This document shows positions 1 to 8,985 of a DNA stretch of 64,000 nucleotides, in pieces (within the stretch, counting starts at the first letter, position 1; each line of letters begins with the position of its first letter). The position numbers were made by a program, and so were the translations under genes. The DNA comes from Helicobacter_F equorum (GTDB lineage: Bacteria; Campylobacterota; Campylobacteria; Campylobacterales; Helicobacteraceae). The DNA is taken from positions 62,001 through 126,000 of the forward strand of contig NZ_JBHRZM010000004.1 in assembly GCF_042649585.1 (NCBI RefSeq). Reading direction: 5' to 3'. Below the pieces are notes generated by a model. That model was given only the letters and a program-made list of their open reading frames with translations. It ran no database searches and was not told where the DNA came from.

Positions 1-1092
1 ATTAATCTAAAGGCGCAATATAAGGCTTATAAAGATGAGATAGATACAGCGATACAAGAGGTTTTGGATTCTAGTGCGTATGTCATGGGTCCAAGTGTGC
101 ATACATTAGAATCTAATCTTAGTGCATTTTGTGGTGCTCGGTATGCGCGTGCAGTCTCTAGTGGCACAGATGCGCTACTTATTGCACTTATGGCACTTGG
201 GATACAAAAAGATGACGAGGTTATTACAACACCTTTTACATTTATTGCTACTGCTGAAATGATTGCGCTTTTGGGTGCAAAACCTGTTTTTGTTGATATC
301 GATGAGGCGACATATAATATTGATCCTTTCCAAATAGAATCTGCTATATCGCCACGCACCAAGGCGATTATTCCTGTGAGCTTGTATGGATTACCTGCGG
401 ATATGGATAGTATTAATGCTATCGCCAAGGCACATAATATCGCTGTGATAGAGGATGCGTGTCAAAGCTTTGGCGCAACATACAAAGGCAAATATTCGTG
501 TAACCTCTCTACGATAGGCGTAACAAGCTTTTTCCCATCTAAGCCACTTGGGTGTTATGGCGATGGTGGCGCAATATTTTGTAATGATGAAGCACTTGAT
601 ACTAAGATTGGATCTATCCTCAATCACGGACAAATTGGGCGTTATATGCATAAATACATAGGACTTAATGGGCGTTTAGATTCTATACAATGTGCAGTGC
701 TTAATACCAAGCTTAAACATTTTCATCAAGAGATTGCTAAACGCGAGGAGATAGCGCACATCTATACACGCAACCTCAAAAATCTTATTTTACCAGAGAT
801 TCCAAGCGATCGCACAAGCGTGTATGCACAATATTCAGTGCGATTGCCTGATGAGAGATTTACGCGCCAAAAAGTGCTAGATATGCTACAAAGCAAAGGT
901 ATTCCTACGGCTATACATTATCCGTTGCCTTTGCATTTACAAGAATCTTTGGCATATTTGGGTTACAAACAAGGTGCGTTCCCTGTGAGTGAGAGAATCT
1001 CGCACGAGATTTTTTCTTTGCCTTTTAGTGCATTTTTGAGTGAGCAAGAGCAAAGTTATATTATAGAATCGCTTAATACTTTGCTTAGCTAG
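1..1092 (+). CDS. DegT/DnrJ/EryC1 sugar aminotransferase (5' end outside window)
   Basis: PLP-dependent aminotransferase that adds an amino group to a keto nucleotide sugar for surface polysaccharide. The frame is open from base 1 (reads INLKAQYKAYKDEID), so the start lies upstream; the first in-window start-like codon, TTG at 64, is internal. Visible length is 363 residues. The family lysine is in SFFPSKPLGCYGDGG (about residue 181 of the visible part), preceded by the cofactor-binding Asp in IEDACQSFG. The SKPLG context is that of the WbpE/WlbC branch (3-keto-UDP-GlcNAcA transaminases), and the next gene is a Gfo/Idh/MocA oxidoreductase, the partner in that pathway. The exact substrate is inferred. 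Confidence 0.9.
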   Translation: MNLKAQYKAYKDEIDTAIQEVLDSSAYVMGPSVHTLESNLSAFCGARYARAVSSGTDALLIALMALGIQKDDEVITTPFTFIATAEMIALLGAKPVFVDIDEATYNIDPFQIESAISPRTKAIIPVSLYGLPADMDSINAIAKAHNIAVIEDACQSFGATYKGKYSCNLSTIGVTSFFPSKPLGCYGDGGAIFCNDEALDTKIGSILNHGQIGRYMHKYIGLNGRLDSIQCAVLNTKLKHFHQEIAKREEIAHIYTRNLKNLILPEIPSDRTSVYAQYSVRLPDERFTRQKVLDMLQSKGIPTAIHYPLPLHLQESLAYLGYKQGAFPVSERISHEIFSLPFSAFLSEQEQSYIIESLNTLLS

Positions 1093-1107
1093 AGCATAGG
1101 TGAAAGT

Positions 1108-2118
1108 ATGGATCGCAAAATTGTAAAAATTGGGCTTTTAGGCATTGGCAAAATGGGTCAAAACCACCTACGCAACCTCAATCTCTTAAAAAATGTTGAA
1201 GTAAGCTTTATGTATGATGTGAATAAAGAGTTATTAGAAAAAAGTGCAAAAGAATTTGATGTTTATGCGCTCCAAGATGAAAGTGAGCTAGAAAATGCCT
1301 TGCAAAATAGTGATGGTGTGATTATCGTAACACCGACATTTACACATTTTGATTATATCCAAAAAGTAAGCGATCATATCAAAAATATTTTTGTCGAAAA
1401 ACCCCTAACCGATACGCTTGATACAACCCAAATCATCGTAGATGCCGCACGCAATAAAAATCTCTGTATCCAAGTAGGATTTATCGAGCGCTATAATCCC
1501 GCTATTGCTGCTTTGCGGGAATTGTTAAAAAATTCTCCACGCATTTTTAGTGTGGATTTTGTCCGCACCAATAAAATGAGCAACCGCATTACGGATGTTG
1601 ATGTAGTAATGGATTTGATGATTCATGATATTGATTTGAGTTTGCTTTTTAATGGAGAAGTGCGTGAGGTGCAAGCCCATGGTGTCGTGATTAATGGCAT
1701 GATTGAATATGCGCGTGCGATTATCACACATAAAAATGGTGCTTTTAGCACGATTACAGCTTCGCGTATCACAGAAAAGAGAATCCGCCAAATTACCGCT
1801 ACTTGCGAAGATATGTATATTGATTGTAATCTTTTAAGCAAAGAAGTGCTAATCAACAAACAGACTATCGAGCAACATTTGCACAATATTTCTATCTCAT
1901 CGCGTAGCGAAAGTATTGAGGTACGACCACAAGAAGCCTTGCTTTTGGAGTTGCTAGATTTTAGTAACATGTGTCGCACTAATTCTAGGGATTCTAAAGT
2001 GTCCAGTGTTGCACAAAAAAATGAGATTGCGCCCAATGAAATTGATGGGCAAAATGCTATGAAAATCGCCAATCAAATACAAAATATCATTTATACAACT
2101 CATACCAAAGGAATATAA
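1108..2118 (+). CDS. Gfo/Idh/MocA family oxidoreductase
   Basis: NAD(P)-dependent sugar dehydrogenase of 336 residues. The N-terminal Rossmann motif is GLLGIGKMGQNH, the conserved EKPLTD lies about residue 97, and a long C-terminal substrate domain contains IHDIDLSLLF. It starts 15 bases after the DegT-type aminotransferase with a GGTGAAAGT ribosome site. The pair resembles WlbA/WbpB plus WlbC/WbpE, which oxidise and transaminate the 3-position of UDP-GlcNAcA; that substrate is inferred. The stop overlaps the bioB start (TAATG), so the three genes are probably co-transcribed although bioB is functionally unrelated. Confidence 0.9.
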   Translation: MDRKIVKIGLLGIGKMGQNHLRNLNLLKNVEVSFMYDVNKELLEKSAKEFDVYALQDESELENALQNSDGVIIVTPTFTHFDYIQKVSDHIKNIFVEKPLTDTLDTTQIIVDAARNKNLCIQVGFIERYNPAIAALRELLKNSPRIFSVDFVRTNKMSNRITDVDVVMDLMIHDIDLSLLFNGEVREVQAHGVVINGMIEYARAIITHKNGAFSTITASRITEKRIRQITATCEDMYIDCNLLSKEVLINKQTIEQHLHNISISSRSESIEVRPQEALLLELLDFSNMCRTNSRDSKVSSVAQKNEIAPNEIDGQNAMKIANQIQNIIYTTHTKGI

Positions 2119-2963
2119 TGAATCCAAAAGAAATTTTTTTATGCTCTATTTGCAATGTAACTTCCGGAAATTGTGCAGAGGATTGCAAATATTGCACCCA
2201 ATCTTCCCATTATAATACAAATGTTCCTACATACAAAAATAAACCTATAAAGGACATTTTGCACGAAGCGAGAAGTCTTAAAGAATACGGCGCGCTTGGA
2301 TTTTGTCTTGTAACTTCTGGGCGTGGGTTAGATTCTAAAAAATGTGAATATATCGCACAAGTTGCACGTGCGATAAAAGAGGCAGATTTGGGCTTACATA
2401 TTATTGCATGTTGTGGGAGATCGGATTTGGATTCGCTTAAATATCTTAAAAAAAATGGCGTGGATAGCTACAATCACAATTTGGAGACTTCAAAGAACTT
2501 TTTCCCACAAGTTTGTAGCACCCATACTTGGAGCGAGCGCTTTGAGACTTGCGAGAATGCACTAAAAGCAGAGCTTGGGTTATGTTCAGGAGGGATTTTT
2601 GGGCTAGGGGAGAGTTGGGAGGATAGAATTGATATGCTTAAGACATTGCAGATTCTCACACCTCATTCTAGCCCTATAAATTTTTATATTGCTAATCCTA
2701 ATCTTCCTATCGAGGCTCCTAAGCTTAGCAAAGAAGAGGCGCTTGATTGTGTGGCATTAGCGCGCGAATTTTTACCCAAAACACGTTTGATGATAGCTGG
2801 TGGGCGAGAACATATCTTTGGCGAGGATCAAAAAAAGCTTTTTGAGTGTGGGATAAATGCGGTTGTGCTAGGTGATTATCTCACGACAAAAGGCGAAGCT
2901 CCCAAAAACGATGTTGATCGCATACTCTCTTATGGATACATACCCGCAACAAGTTGTCATTAA
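2118..2963 (+). CDS. bioB: biotin synthase
   Basis: Radical SAM enzyme inserting sulfur into dethiobiotin, the last step of biotin synthesis. The cluster motif is C19-AED-C23-KY-C26 in NCAEDCKYCTQSS. Downstream motifs YNHNLETS, GGIFGLGE and the late GGRE are typical of BioB. At 281 residues it is shorter than the E. coli enzyme (about 346), as usual for the Helicobacter/Campylobacter form. The ATG overlaps the previous stop by one base. The next gene is yihY, matching the HP1406-HP1407 order of H. pylori. Confidence 0.95.
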   Translation: MNPKEIFLCSICNVTSGNCAEDCKYCTQSSHYNTNVPTYKNKPIKDILHEARSLKEYGALGFCLVTSGRGLDSKKCEYIAQVARAIKEADLGLHIIACCGRSDLDSLKYLKKNGVDSYNHNLETSKNFFPQVCSTHTWSERFETCENALKAELGLCSGGIFGLGESWEDRIDMLKTLQILTPHSSPINFYIANPNLPIEAPKLSKEEALDCVALAREFLPKTRLMIAGGREHIFGEDQKKLFECGINAVVLGDYLTTKGEAPKNDVDRILSYGYIPATSCH

Positions 2964-2966
2964 TCG

Positions 2967-3812
2967 ATGAAAAAACCTTTTATCTCTAAAGTATTTGTGC
3001 ACAAAATAAGCATTGAGATTCGCAGAATCTATCGCTTTTTTGATCAGCAGTTGATTTATGCGGCTTCACTAAGTTTTTATACGATTTTTGCCCTTATTCC
3101 GATGTTGCTTATCTTTTTTTCTATCTTGCTTAGTTTTCCGCAGTTTCAAAGTGAGATTTTGGAGTTAAAAGAACTTATCTTATCAAATCTTTTGCCTACC
3201 AACACAGACACATTTTCTCAATACTTTGATGCATTTTTGGCAAACAGCTCCAAGCTCGGCACAATGGGATTAGTATATGTGCTTGTTACTTCGATTTTGT
3301 TTTTTCGCAACTTTGAGTATGTAACCGCTAAAGTGTTTAATTCAAGCCCTAGAAAGTTTTTTGATTCTGTTGTGGTGTATTGGACTATGATTACTTTGTT
3401 TCCAGTGTCCTTAGCGCTTTCTATTTACTTTAGTGGCGAAGTCCAAAGGGTGCTTAATGATGTGGCGGATTTTAGTATGCTGTATAAGACTTTGCCTTAT
3501 CTTATCACTTGGGCGATGTTTTTTGTGTTGTTTAAAATTTCAGCAAACAAAGTCTTACATTTTTTCCCATTATTGCTTTCTAGTTTAGGCACTACGATTG
3601 TGTGGCTTATCACAAAATGGGGGTTTGTGTATTATGTGTTTTATAACCAAACTTATAAAAGTATTTATGGACAAATTTCTATTTTGTTGTTTTTGATGTT
3701 GTGGATTTATGTTTCTTGGATAGTGATTTTGAGTGGTATGCGATCTTGCGAAGGGTTTATGAGTAACTTTGGCAAGAAGCTTGAGCAGACTTTTGGTGAA
3801 GTCAAAATTTGA
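2967..3812 (+). CDS. YihY/BrkB family inner-membrane protein
   Basis: Polytopic membrane protein of 281 residues, once annotated as 'ribonuclease BN', a name now considered wrong for this family. The N-terminal YAASLSFYTIFALIPMLLIF is the family signature. About six hydrophobic segments follow, with IYGQISILLFLMLWIYVSW near the C-terminus. The biochemical role is unknown. It begins 3 bases after bioB and its last codons overlap the upstream in-frame ATG of the next gene. Confidence 0.9.
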   Translation: MKKPFISKVFVHKISIEIRRIYRFFDQQLIYAASLSFYTIFALIPMLLIFFSILLSFPQFQSEILELKELILSNLLPTNTDTFSQYFDAFLANSSKLGTMGLVYVLVTSILFFRNFEYVTAKVFNSSPRKFFDSVVVYWTMITLFPVSLALSIYFSGEVQRVLNDVADFSMLYKTLPYLITWAMFFVLFKISANKVLHFFPLLLSSLGTTIVWLITKWGFVYYVFYNQTYKSIYGQISILLFLMLWIYVSWIVILSGMRSCEGFMSNFGKKLEQTFGEVKI

Positions 3813-3832
3813 AGTGTAACCAAGGGTTAGTT

Positions 3833-5413
3833 ATGACATTTTTGAGCGAACATATATTGAACGCTACTAGTATTATTATCATAGGATTTTTGGCAGTTTT
3901 TGTATATGCAGGGTGTTCTTCTGTGGTGGTAAATATCAAAGATATCAATGCCAGTGCTTTACCACAAAAGCAAAAAATCCCAGAATTTATCCCAAATACG
4001 ACAACACTAGGTATGGTATATGCCGATGAGTTAGAAGCACACAAAGGCGAGAGTGGCGCATTTTTGCTATCTGATGGCACACAAGCATTTTTGCATCGCG
4101 TCGCACTCACGCGTATGGCACAAAAAACTATCTTTTTGCAATCCTATATCTACAAAGATGAGTTTGCGTCCAAAATTTTTATGCACGAGCTTTGGAAAGC
4201 AGCAAATCGAGGTGTGCAGGTGCGTATTCTGATTGATGACAATGGCTTAGATTCTGATTTTTCGGATATTATTACGCTAGATTCACATCCAAATATTGAG
4301 GTTAAAATTTTTAATCCCTATAAAAATCGCTCCAAGCTTTTACGCTATCCTGAAATGATTTATGATTTTTCGCGTATCAATCGCCGTATGCACAATAAGG
4401 TTTTTATCGTTGATAATACCGCACTTATTATCGGTGGGCGTAATGTTGCGGATGATTATTTTGATAACAATACACATTTAAATTTTACCGATACCGATGT
4501 AGTTTTTATCGGTGATGTAGCAAAGTCTGCGACAAAGAGTTTTATGAATTATTGGGAGTATGAGCGCTCTATACCTGCGACACTTTTGCCCTCCAAACGA
4601 TCTATGAAAAACTACATTAAAGAGACTAAAGCAATTTCAGAACAGATCGCTACCCAGCCTAATGGATTTTTAAAGTATAATGAGACAATCAAAGCATTTA
4701 TGCAACACTACACAACAAAGCAATTTGATATGGCGTGGGGCAAGGCAATGTTTATCGCGGATGAGCCAGATAAAATCGATAAAACAAATCCCAATCGCCC
4801 CATTACAGATGCACTAAAACAAATCTTTGCACATACCACAAAGGATGTGTATATCGCCGCAGCGTATTTTGTGCCAGGTAAGCATACTATAGGCAATCTC
4901 CAATCACTCCAAGATCGCAATATACATGTTAGCGTCCTTACTAATTCACTAGCTTCCACAGATTCGCTTGTGGTATATGCAGCGTGGGAGCGCTATCGTG
5001 ATATTTTTGTCAAAAATGGTGTGCGCGTGTATGAATACCAATATGAGGGCAAAAAAAAGAAAAGTGGTGTGCGAGGTAAGCTTAGTTCAGGCGCGTCGCT
5101 ACATAGCAAAACAATTGTTTTTGATGAGCGTATTACGTGGGTAGGGAGCTTTAATCTCGATCAGCGATCAAGCAATCTCAATACAGAATCTGTAGTGGTT
5201 TTTGAAAATCCGAGTTTTGCCAAAAAGACAAAGGCAAATATCCAAGAAGAGATGATGGATGCGTGGCAACTTTGGTGCGTAGATGATAAGATATTTTGGA
5301 AAGGATACAACAAAAATGGAGAGTTTGAGATTTACCAGAAACCACCAAATGCAAACATATTATTGCGTTTTTTTAATGTCTTAGCTAGAGTGTTGCCAGA
5401 GGATCAAGTGTAG
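3833..5413 (+). CDS. phospholipase D-like (cardiolipin synthase C-type) lipoprotein
   Basis: PLD-superfamily protein with two HKD half-sites: HNKVFIVDNTALIIGGRN in the first half and HSKTIVFDERITWVGSFN in the second. Two catalytic HxK(x)4D motifs suggest phosphatidyl transfer or hydrolysis, as in ClsC/YmdC; a periplasmic lipoprotein homologue (HP0190) is known in H. pylori. I chose the ATG at 3833 over the in-frame ATG at 3809: it removes overlap with yihY and puts a lipobox (VYAGC) at the end of a clean N-terminal hydrophobic segment, giving a predicted lipoprotein of 526 residues. An A8 run at about 5050-5059 encodes a lysine cluster. Confidence 0.85.
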   Translation: MTFLSEHILNATSIIIIGFLAVFVYAGCSSVVVNIKDINASALPQKQKIPEFIPNTTTLGMVYADELEAHKGESGAFLLSDGTQAFLHRVALTRMAQKTIFLQSYIYKDEFASKIFMHELWKAANRGVQVRILIDDNGLDSDFSDIITLDSHPNIEVKIFNPYKNRSKLLRYPEMIYDFSRINRRMHNKVFIVDNTALIIGGRNVADDYFDNNTHLNFTDTDVVFIGDVAKSATKSFMNYWEYERSIPATLLPSKRSMKNYIKETKAISEQIATQPNGFLKYNETIKAFMQHYTTKQFDMAWGKAMFIADEPDKIDKTNPNRPITDALKQIFAHTTKDVYIAAAYFVPGKHTIGNLQSLQDRNIHVSVLTNSLASTDSLVVYAAWERYRDIFVKNGVRVYEYQYEGKKKKSGVRGKLSSGASLHSKTIVFDERITWVGSFNLDQRSSNLNTESVVVFENPSFAKKTKANIQEEMMDAWQLWCVDDKIFWKGYNKNGEFEIYQKPPNANILLRFFNVLARVLPEDQV

Positions 5414-5450
5414 CTTAGCTTTCTACGCATATGCCTTAGATTTGGTATTT

Positions 5451-6953
5451 TTAGTGAGATTTTGTGTGTATTTGTGTTTCTAACTCTTCCAAAAGTGTCA
5501 CCATTTGATTTTGGGTGTTGTGCAAAGATTCTAAAATCTCGCCCACTTCACGCAAGGATTTTTCCTCTTTTGCATTGGGATTTTTGGCACTTAGATCATA
5601 ATTCCTTGCTTGTAGCTCCTCCAAACTCACAAGATAAGAATGCGGTGTGATTTTTCGTTGTTTGTAGCACTCCAAAAATTCTGTAAAATGCACATACTCC
5701 AAAGGCTTATTTTTGGTGAGTTTATAAGGCGGGATAAGCTCATAATAATACACATTGCTATCTTGCTCCTCTACAATGCACCTTAACCCTTTGGAGAAAA
5801 ATAACACATTGGTTTTGACTGCACTATATGGGAGAAACACTCCGCTAGGTAAGCTTAGCACACATTCTAAGTTATAGTTTTCTATCAAATCTTGCTTGAC
5901 TTTCACAAAGGCATTTGAATTTTGAAACAATACTCCTTCAGGCACGATAATCGCGCATCTACCATTGGTTTTGAGTGATTTTAGGATATGTTGCAAAAAT
6001 AAAAGTTCTGTAGCGTTGGAGCGCACGATAAAATTGCCTTGAATCTGTTCTTTTTCTTTGCCACCAAAAGGAGGATTTGCGAGTATGACCTCGTATCTTT
6101 CATTCTCCGTTATGTCTGTTATTCTCTTGCTTAGCGTGTTTGTTTTGATGATATTTGGGGATTTTATTCCGTGAAGTATCATATTCATAACACCCATAGC
6201 ATAGCTAAGTGGCGTTTTTTCTTTGCCAAAGAGTGCATCTTTTTGCAAAAATTCTAGCTCCTCTACGCTTAGACTTGCTTTTTGTCCTTTTGCCCTATTT
6301 TTATACAAAATATGTAAGAAACTCTCCACCAAAAACCCGCAACTCCCACACGCTGGATCATAGATTCTCTCTTTTGGCTTAGGATTGATAACTTCTACCA
6401 TCACTTTTACCAACGCCCTTGGTGTATAAAACTCCCCACTATTACCGCCATCGCTTCCCATATCTTTTAGTAGTTTCTCATACACATCACCTAGTGCAAA
6501 TACATCACTTTCTTTGCTAAAGCTAAGCTCATCGATGAGGTTTATCACTTCTCTTAGCGTGTGTCCGTTGGCGATTCTATTGTCGATAAATTCAAAGATC
6601 CCACCGATTTTATACTCGATACTTTTAAAGCCCTCATTGTTTTTGAAACTTTTGAGATAAGGGAAAAGCTCATTATTGACAAACTCTAGCAAATCACTCC
6701 CACTTAGCGCATTTTTCACATCAAGTTTGCTATCTTTTTTGGGTGCTGCCCAACTCTGCCACGCATACTGAGAATCCAAAATACTTGTATAAGGCACACC
6801 ATTCAAAAACGCTTCATTTTCTAATTCTTTTTCATAATCATCTAAAAACTTCAAAAACAATATCCAGCTAATCTGTTCACTATAGTGCATCGCACCACTT
6901 ATGCCATCATCACGCCTTAGTATGTCTGTGATTCTATTAATTGTGTTTTGCAT
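5451..6953 (-). CDS. hsdM: type I restriction-modification system, DNA methyltransferase subunit
   Basis: N6-adenine DNA methyltransferase of 500 residues. The N-terminal HsdM domain (DILRRDDGISGAMHYSEQ) is followed by the SAM-binding motif YDPACGSCGFL and the catalytic motif ANPPFGG (NPPF). Together with HsdS it methylates the locus recognition site and forms the core of the restriction complex with HsdR. It is the last gene of the minus-strand locus, 85 bases after hsdS, with an AT-rich inverted repeat in that gap. It ends convergently with the PLD gene. No frameshift is seen. Confidence 0.95.
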   Translation of the reverse strand: MQNTINRITDILRRDDGISGAMHYSEQISWILFLKFLDDYEKELENEAFLNGVPYTSILDSQYAWQSWAAPKKDSKLDVKNALSGSDLLEFVNNELFPYLKSFKNNEGFKSIEYKIGGIFEFIDNRIANGHTLREVINLIDELSFSKESDVFALGDVYEKLLKDMGSDGGNSGEFYTPRALVKVMVEVINPKPKERIYDPACGSCGFLVESFLHILYKNRAKGQKASLSVEELEFLQKDALFGKEKTPLSYAMGVMNMILHGIKSPNIIKTNTLSKRITDITENERYEVILANPPFGGKEKEQIQGNFIVRSNATELLFLQHILKSLKTNGRCAIIVPEGVLFQNSNAFVKVKQDLIENYNLECVLSLPSGVFLPYSAVKTNVLFFSKGLRCIVEEQDSNVYYYELIPPYKLTKNKPLEYVHFTEFLECYKQRKITPHSYLVSLEELQARNYDLSAKNPNAKEEKSLREVGEILESLHNTQNQMVTLLEELETQIHTKSH

Positions 6954-6968
6954 TGTTGTCCTTTGATA

Positions 6969-7001
6969 ATATGTTAAAAAAATCCAAAATTTTTAACATA
7001 T
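6969..7001. repeat. AT-rich inverted repeat between hsdS and hsdM
   Basis: Perfect 12-bp arms ATATGTTAAAAA (6969-6980) and TTTTTAACATAT (6990-7001) with a 9-base spacer, 16 bases upstream of the hsdM start on the minus strand. A further TTTTTAACAT occurs at 7029-7038. It could be an operator, a 5'-leader hairpin governing hsdM translation, or a weak attenuator. Which one cannot be told from sequence. Confidence 0.6.
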
Positions 7002-7038
7002 CTTGCTGTTGTGTTAAAGTTTGGCAAATTTTTAACAT

Positions 7039-8421
7039 TTATAACTTTCCGCTAAAAGCTTGAGTAAGTAGGGATTGCTTAAGCTCCTCATAGTCTTGTA
7101 GCTGTGCGTTATAAAGCTCTTTTAGTTTTTGTATCTTATCAAAGACAGAATCTAAGTGCATAGCGATTTGCTCTTGCTCTTTTATGTCTTTTGGGAGGGC
7201 TACAGGACATTTTTCTAAAACATTTAAGTTTAGTTTGGCAGTATGTGTTCCTCCGCCTACCTTATTATCATTAATCCATTTTTCAATACAATAAGAATTT
7301 AAAAAATGAGCCAGATAATCACTTACTAACTTAATCTTTGGTTTCAAAAGCCCTAAGCTAACGAAAATACTAAATTCAAACCTTAAAGAAATTTTTATAG
7401 CTTTACCTAAAGTTCCAATACGACAAATCAAAATATCTCCAAATTCAGGCTTAGCCCTCTTAATAAGTTTATTGTGTTCTTCTTGTGATATGTATCTAAC
7501 ATCATTTAAATCAAAAAAGCCCTTAGAAATATTTTTGACAGACAAAAATGGAATCCCAGTTTCTACATAAGTTGGCGTTTTATGTGTTCCATCTGTAACA
7601 GAACAAATCTCCCCTAAGCTTTTCCATTCCCAATGTTGCGGGAGGGGATAGGGGGAGTTGTCATCTTGAGATAAAGGCGTAGAATCACAATTATCATTTT
7701 TAGATTCTATGTCTTTTGCGAGAGGGTGGAGGGGCTTGAATTGCGAAGTCGCTCCCTCTCCCCTCTCAACCTCTCCCCCCACCCCGACGACGCTTTTATC
7801 TGTCTGCACTTCGTGCGATTGATTGATTTTAGATTCTTCGGCTAATGCCTCAGAATGAAGAGTGGTGTATTTCAAAGGATTAAATGCCTTGTCTAATGCA
7901 CTTTGGGCAAATTCATCGAGGTTGGCAAGATTTGCCTTGAGTAACTCCACGCTTTTATCAATCTTTTCAAACGCCAAATCCAAAATCCCCACTATCCTCC
8001 CTTGCTCCTTGAGTGGCGGAAGTGGAATCTGCTCTTTTTTATAATCTCTAAAATAAATATGTGGGATTGCCGAACCTAAAATATATTTTGAAAAATCTAG
8101 ATTTTTAAGAAAGTAGAACAAATATTTGAGATTCGTAGTTTCATTGTTTTCTAAATAGCTTAAAGTGCCTATTACTGATGATTGTTTAGGTAAAACAAAG
8201 ACTCTTCCAACCCCTGCACCATCTTTAATTATGCCTAAACACTCTTGAGCTTTATGAAAAAAATCCACATAACCAACTATGCCACTTGCACCAAAAACAG
8301 GATAATCTCCACTTTTATCTTTTATATCTTTTAAGGCTAAATTTGAATTTGAATTTTTACAAACATCTTCTATTGTTTTTACTTCCCACCCTTGCGGTAT
8401 TTTTTTCAACCTATACTCCAC
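7039..8421 (-). CDS. hsdS: type I restriction-modification system, specificity subunit
   Basis: Two-TRD specificity protein of 460 residues. TRD1 begins LKKIPQGWEVKTIEDV and ends in the coiled-coil spacer LPPLKEQGRIVGILDLAFEK. TRD2 begins LPQHWEWKSLGEICS and ends in a second spacer with KEQEQIAMHLDSVF and the usual C-terminal QSLLTQAFSGKL. Between them (about residues 185-260) is a non-family, low-complexity linker rich in charged residues, Gly and Ser. The start is GTG at 8421-8419, directly abutting the stop of the PIN-domain gene. The target sequence cannot be predicted. Confidence 0.93.
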   Translation of the reverse strand: MEYRLKKIPQGWEVKTIEDVCKNSNSNLALKDIKDKSGDYPVFGASGIVGYVDFFHKAQECLGIIKDGAGVGRVFVLPKQSSVIGTLSYLENNETTNLKYLFYFLKNLDFSKYILGSAIPHIYFRDYKKEQIPLPPLKEQGRIVGILDLAFEKIDKSVELLKANLANLDEFAQSALDKAFNPLKYTTLHSEALAEESKINQSHEVQTDKSVVGVGGEVERGEGATSQFKPLHPLAKDIESKNDNCDSTPLSQDDNSPYPLPQHWEWKSLGEICSVTDGTHKTPTYVETGIPFLSVKNISKGFFDLNDVRYISQEEHNKLIKRAKPEFGDILICRIGTLGKAIKISLRFEFSIFVSLGLLKPKIKLVSDYLAHFLNSYCIEKWINDNKVGGGTHTAKLNLNVLEKCPVALPKDIKEQEQIAMHLDSVFDKIQKLKELYNAQLQDYEELKQSLLTQAFSGKL

Positions 8422-8985
8422 CTAATTGCTTGCACAAAAAAGATTACCCAAGACTTGGTATTTAACGCTTATCTGTTTTTTAAGAAATTGGGGAAGACTA
8501 ATACATTTTATCTTTTGCATTTCACATATTGCAGGAATTTTCTTAAAAATTTTATTATCATTACTATTTATTGTTTCTTCTGTTATTATTGTTGGATTTC
8601 CATTATTTTGATTATTAGAAGCATAAAAAATCAATGCAAAATCAGCACTTTTAATAAAATTTGATTTTTGCTGTTCGTATTCATTTTGATTTAATTTTGA
8701 CTTCATTCCTTTTATACTAAAATTATTATCAATGAGATTATGCCATTTGTTATTAACAATATCTGCTTGTTTTAAGGGCTTTATTTTCTTTAATTCTGCA
8801 AGCTCATTAAAAATTAAGCCAGATGAAACTCTTTCACATTCTATTTTGACTTCACTTAACAATAAAAATCTATCCTCATTAAAGCCTTGCAATAAGAATT
8901 CTTTTAATTTTGAATTTTCATCAAATGGTAGGTAGTATTTTACAAAATTTAGCAAAGAGCTTGTGTCAAAAAGGAATTCATCCAT
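8422..8985 (-). CDS. PIN-domain (DUF4411-like) protein, probable toxin
   Basis: A 187-residue protein beginning with the PIN-fold start FLFDTSSLLNFVKYYLPFD. It has later acidic positions in SADFALIFYA and TIITEET and a C-terminal KKIPAICEMQKIKCISLPQF that resembles DUF4411 proteins. PIN proteins are usually Mg-dependent RNases. It overlaps the upstream ImmA/IrrE-type gene by 8 bases, a pairing common for DUF4411, so a toxin-antitoxin-like module is likely. It lies inside the hsd operon, between the rlo genes and hsdS. Family assignment is by recognition only; activity is inferred. Confidence 0.65.
   Translation of the reverse strand: MDEFLFDTSSLLNFVKYYLPFDENSKLKEFLLQGFNEDRFLLLSEVKIECERVSSGLIFNELAELKKIKPLKQADIVNNKWHNLIDNNFSIKGMKSKLNQNEYEQQKSNFIKSADFALIFYASNNQNNGNPTIITEETINSNDNKIFKKIPAICEMQKIKCISLPQFLKKQISVKYQVLGNLFCASN

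Noticed and set aside
1623..2072. 149-codon frame antisense to the Gfo/Idh/MocA gene
   Set aside because: Shadow frame; composition follows the sense gene.
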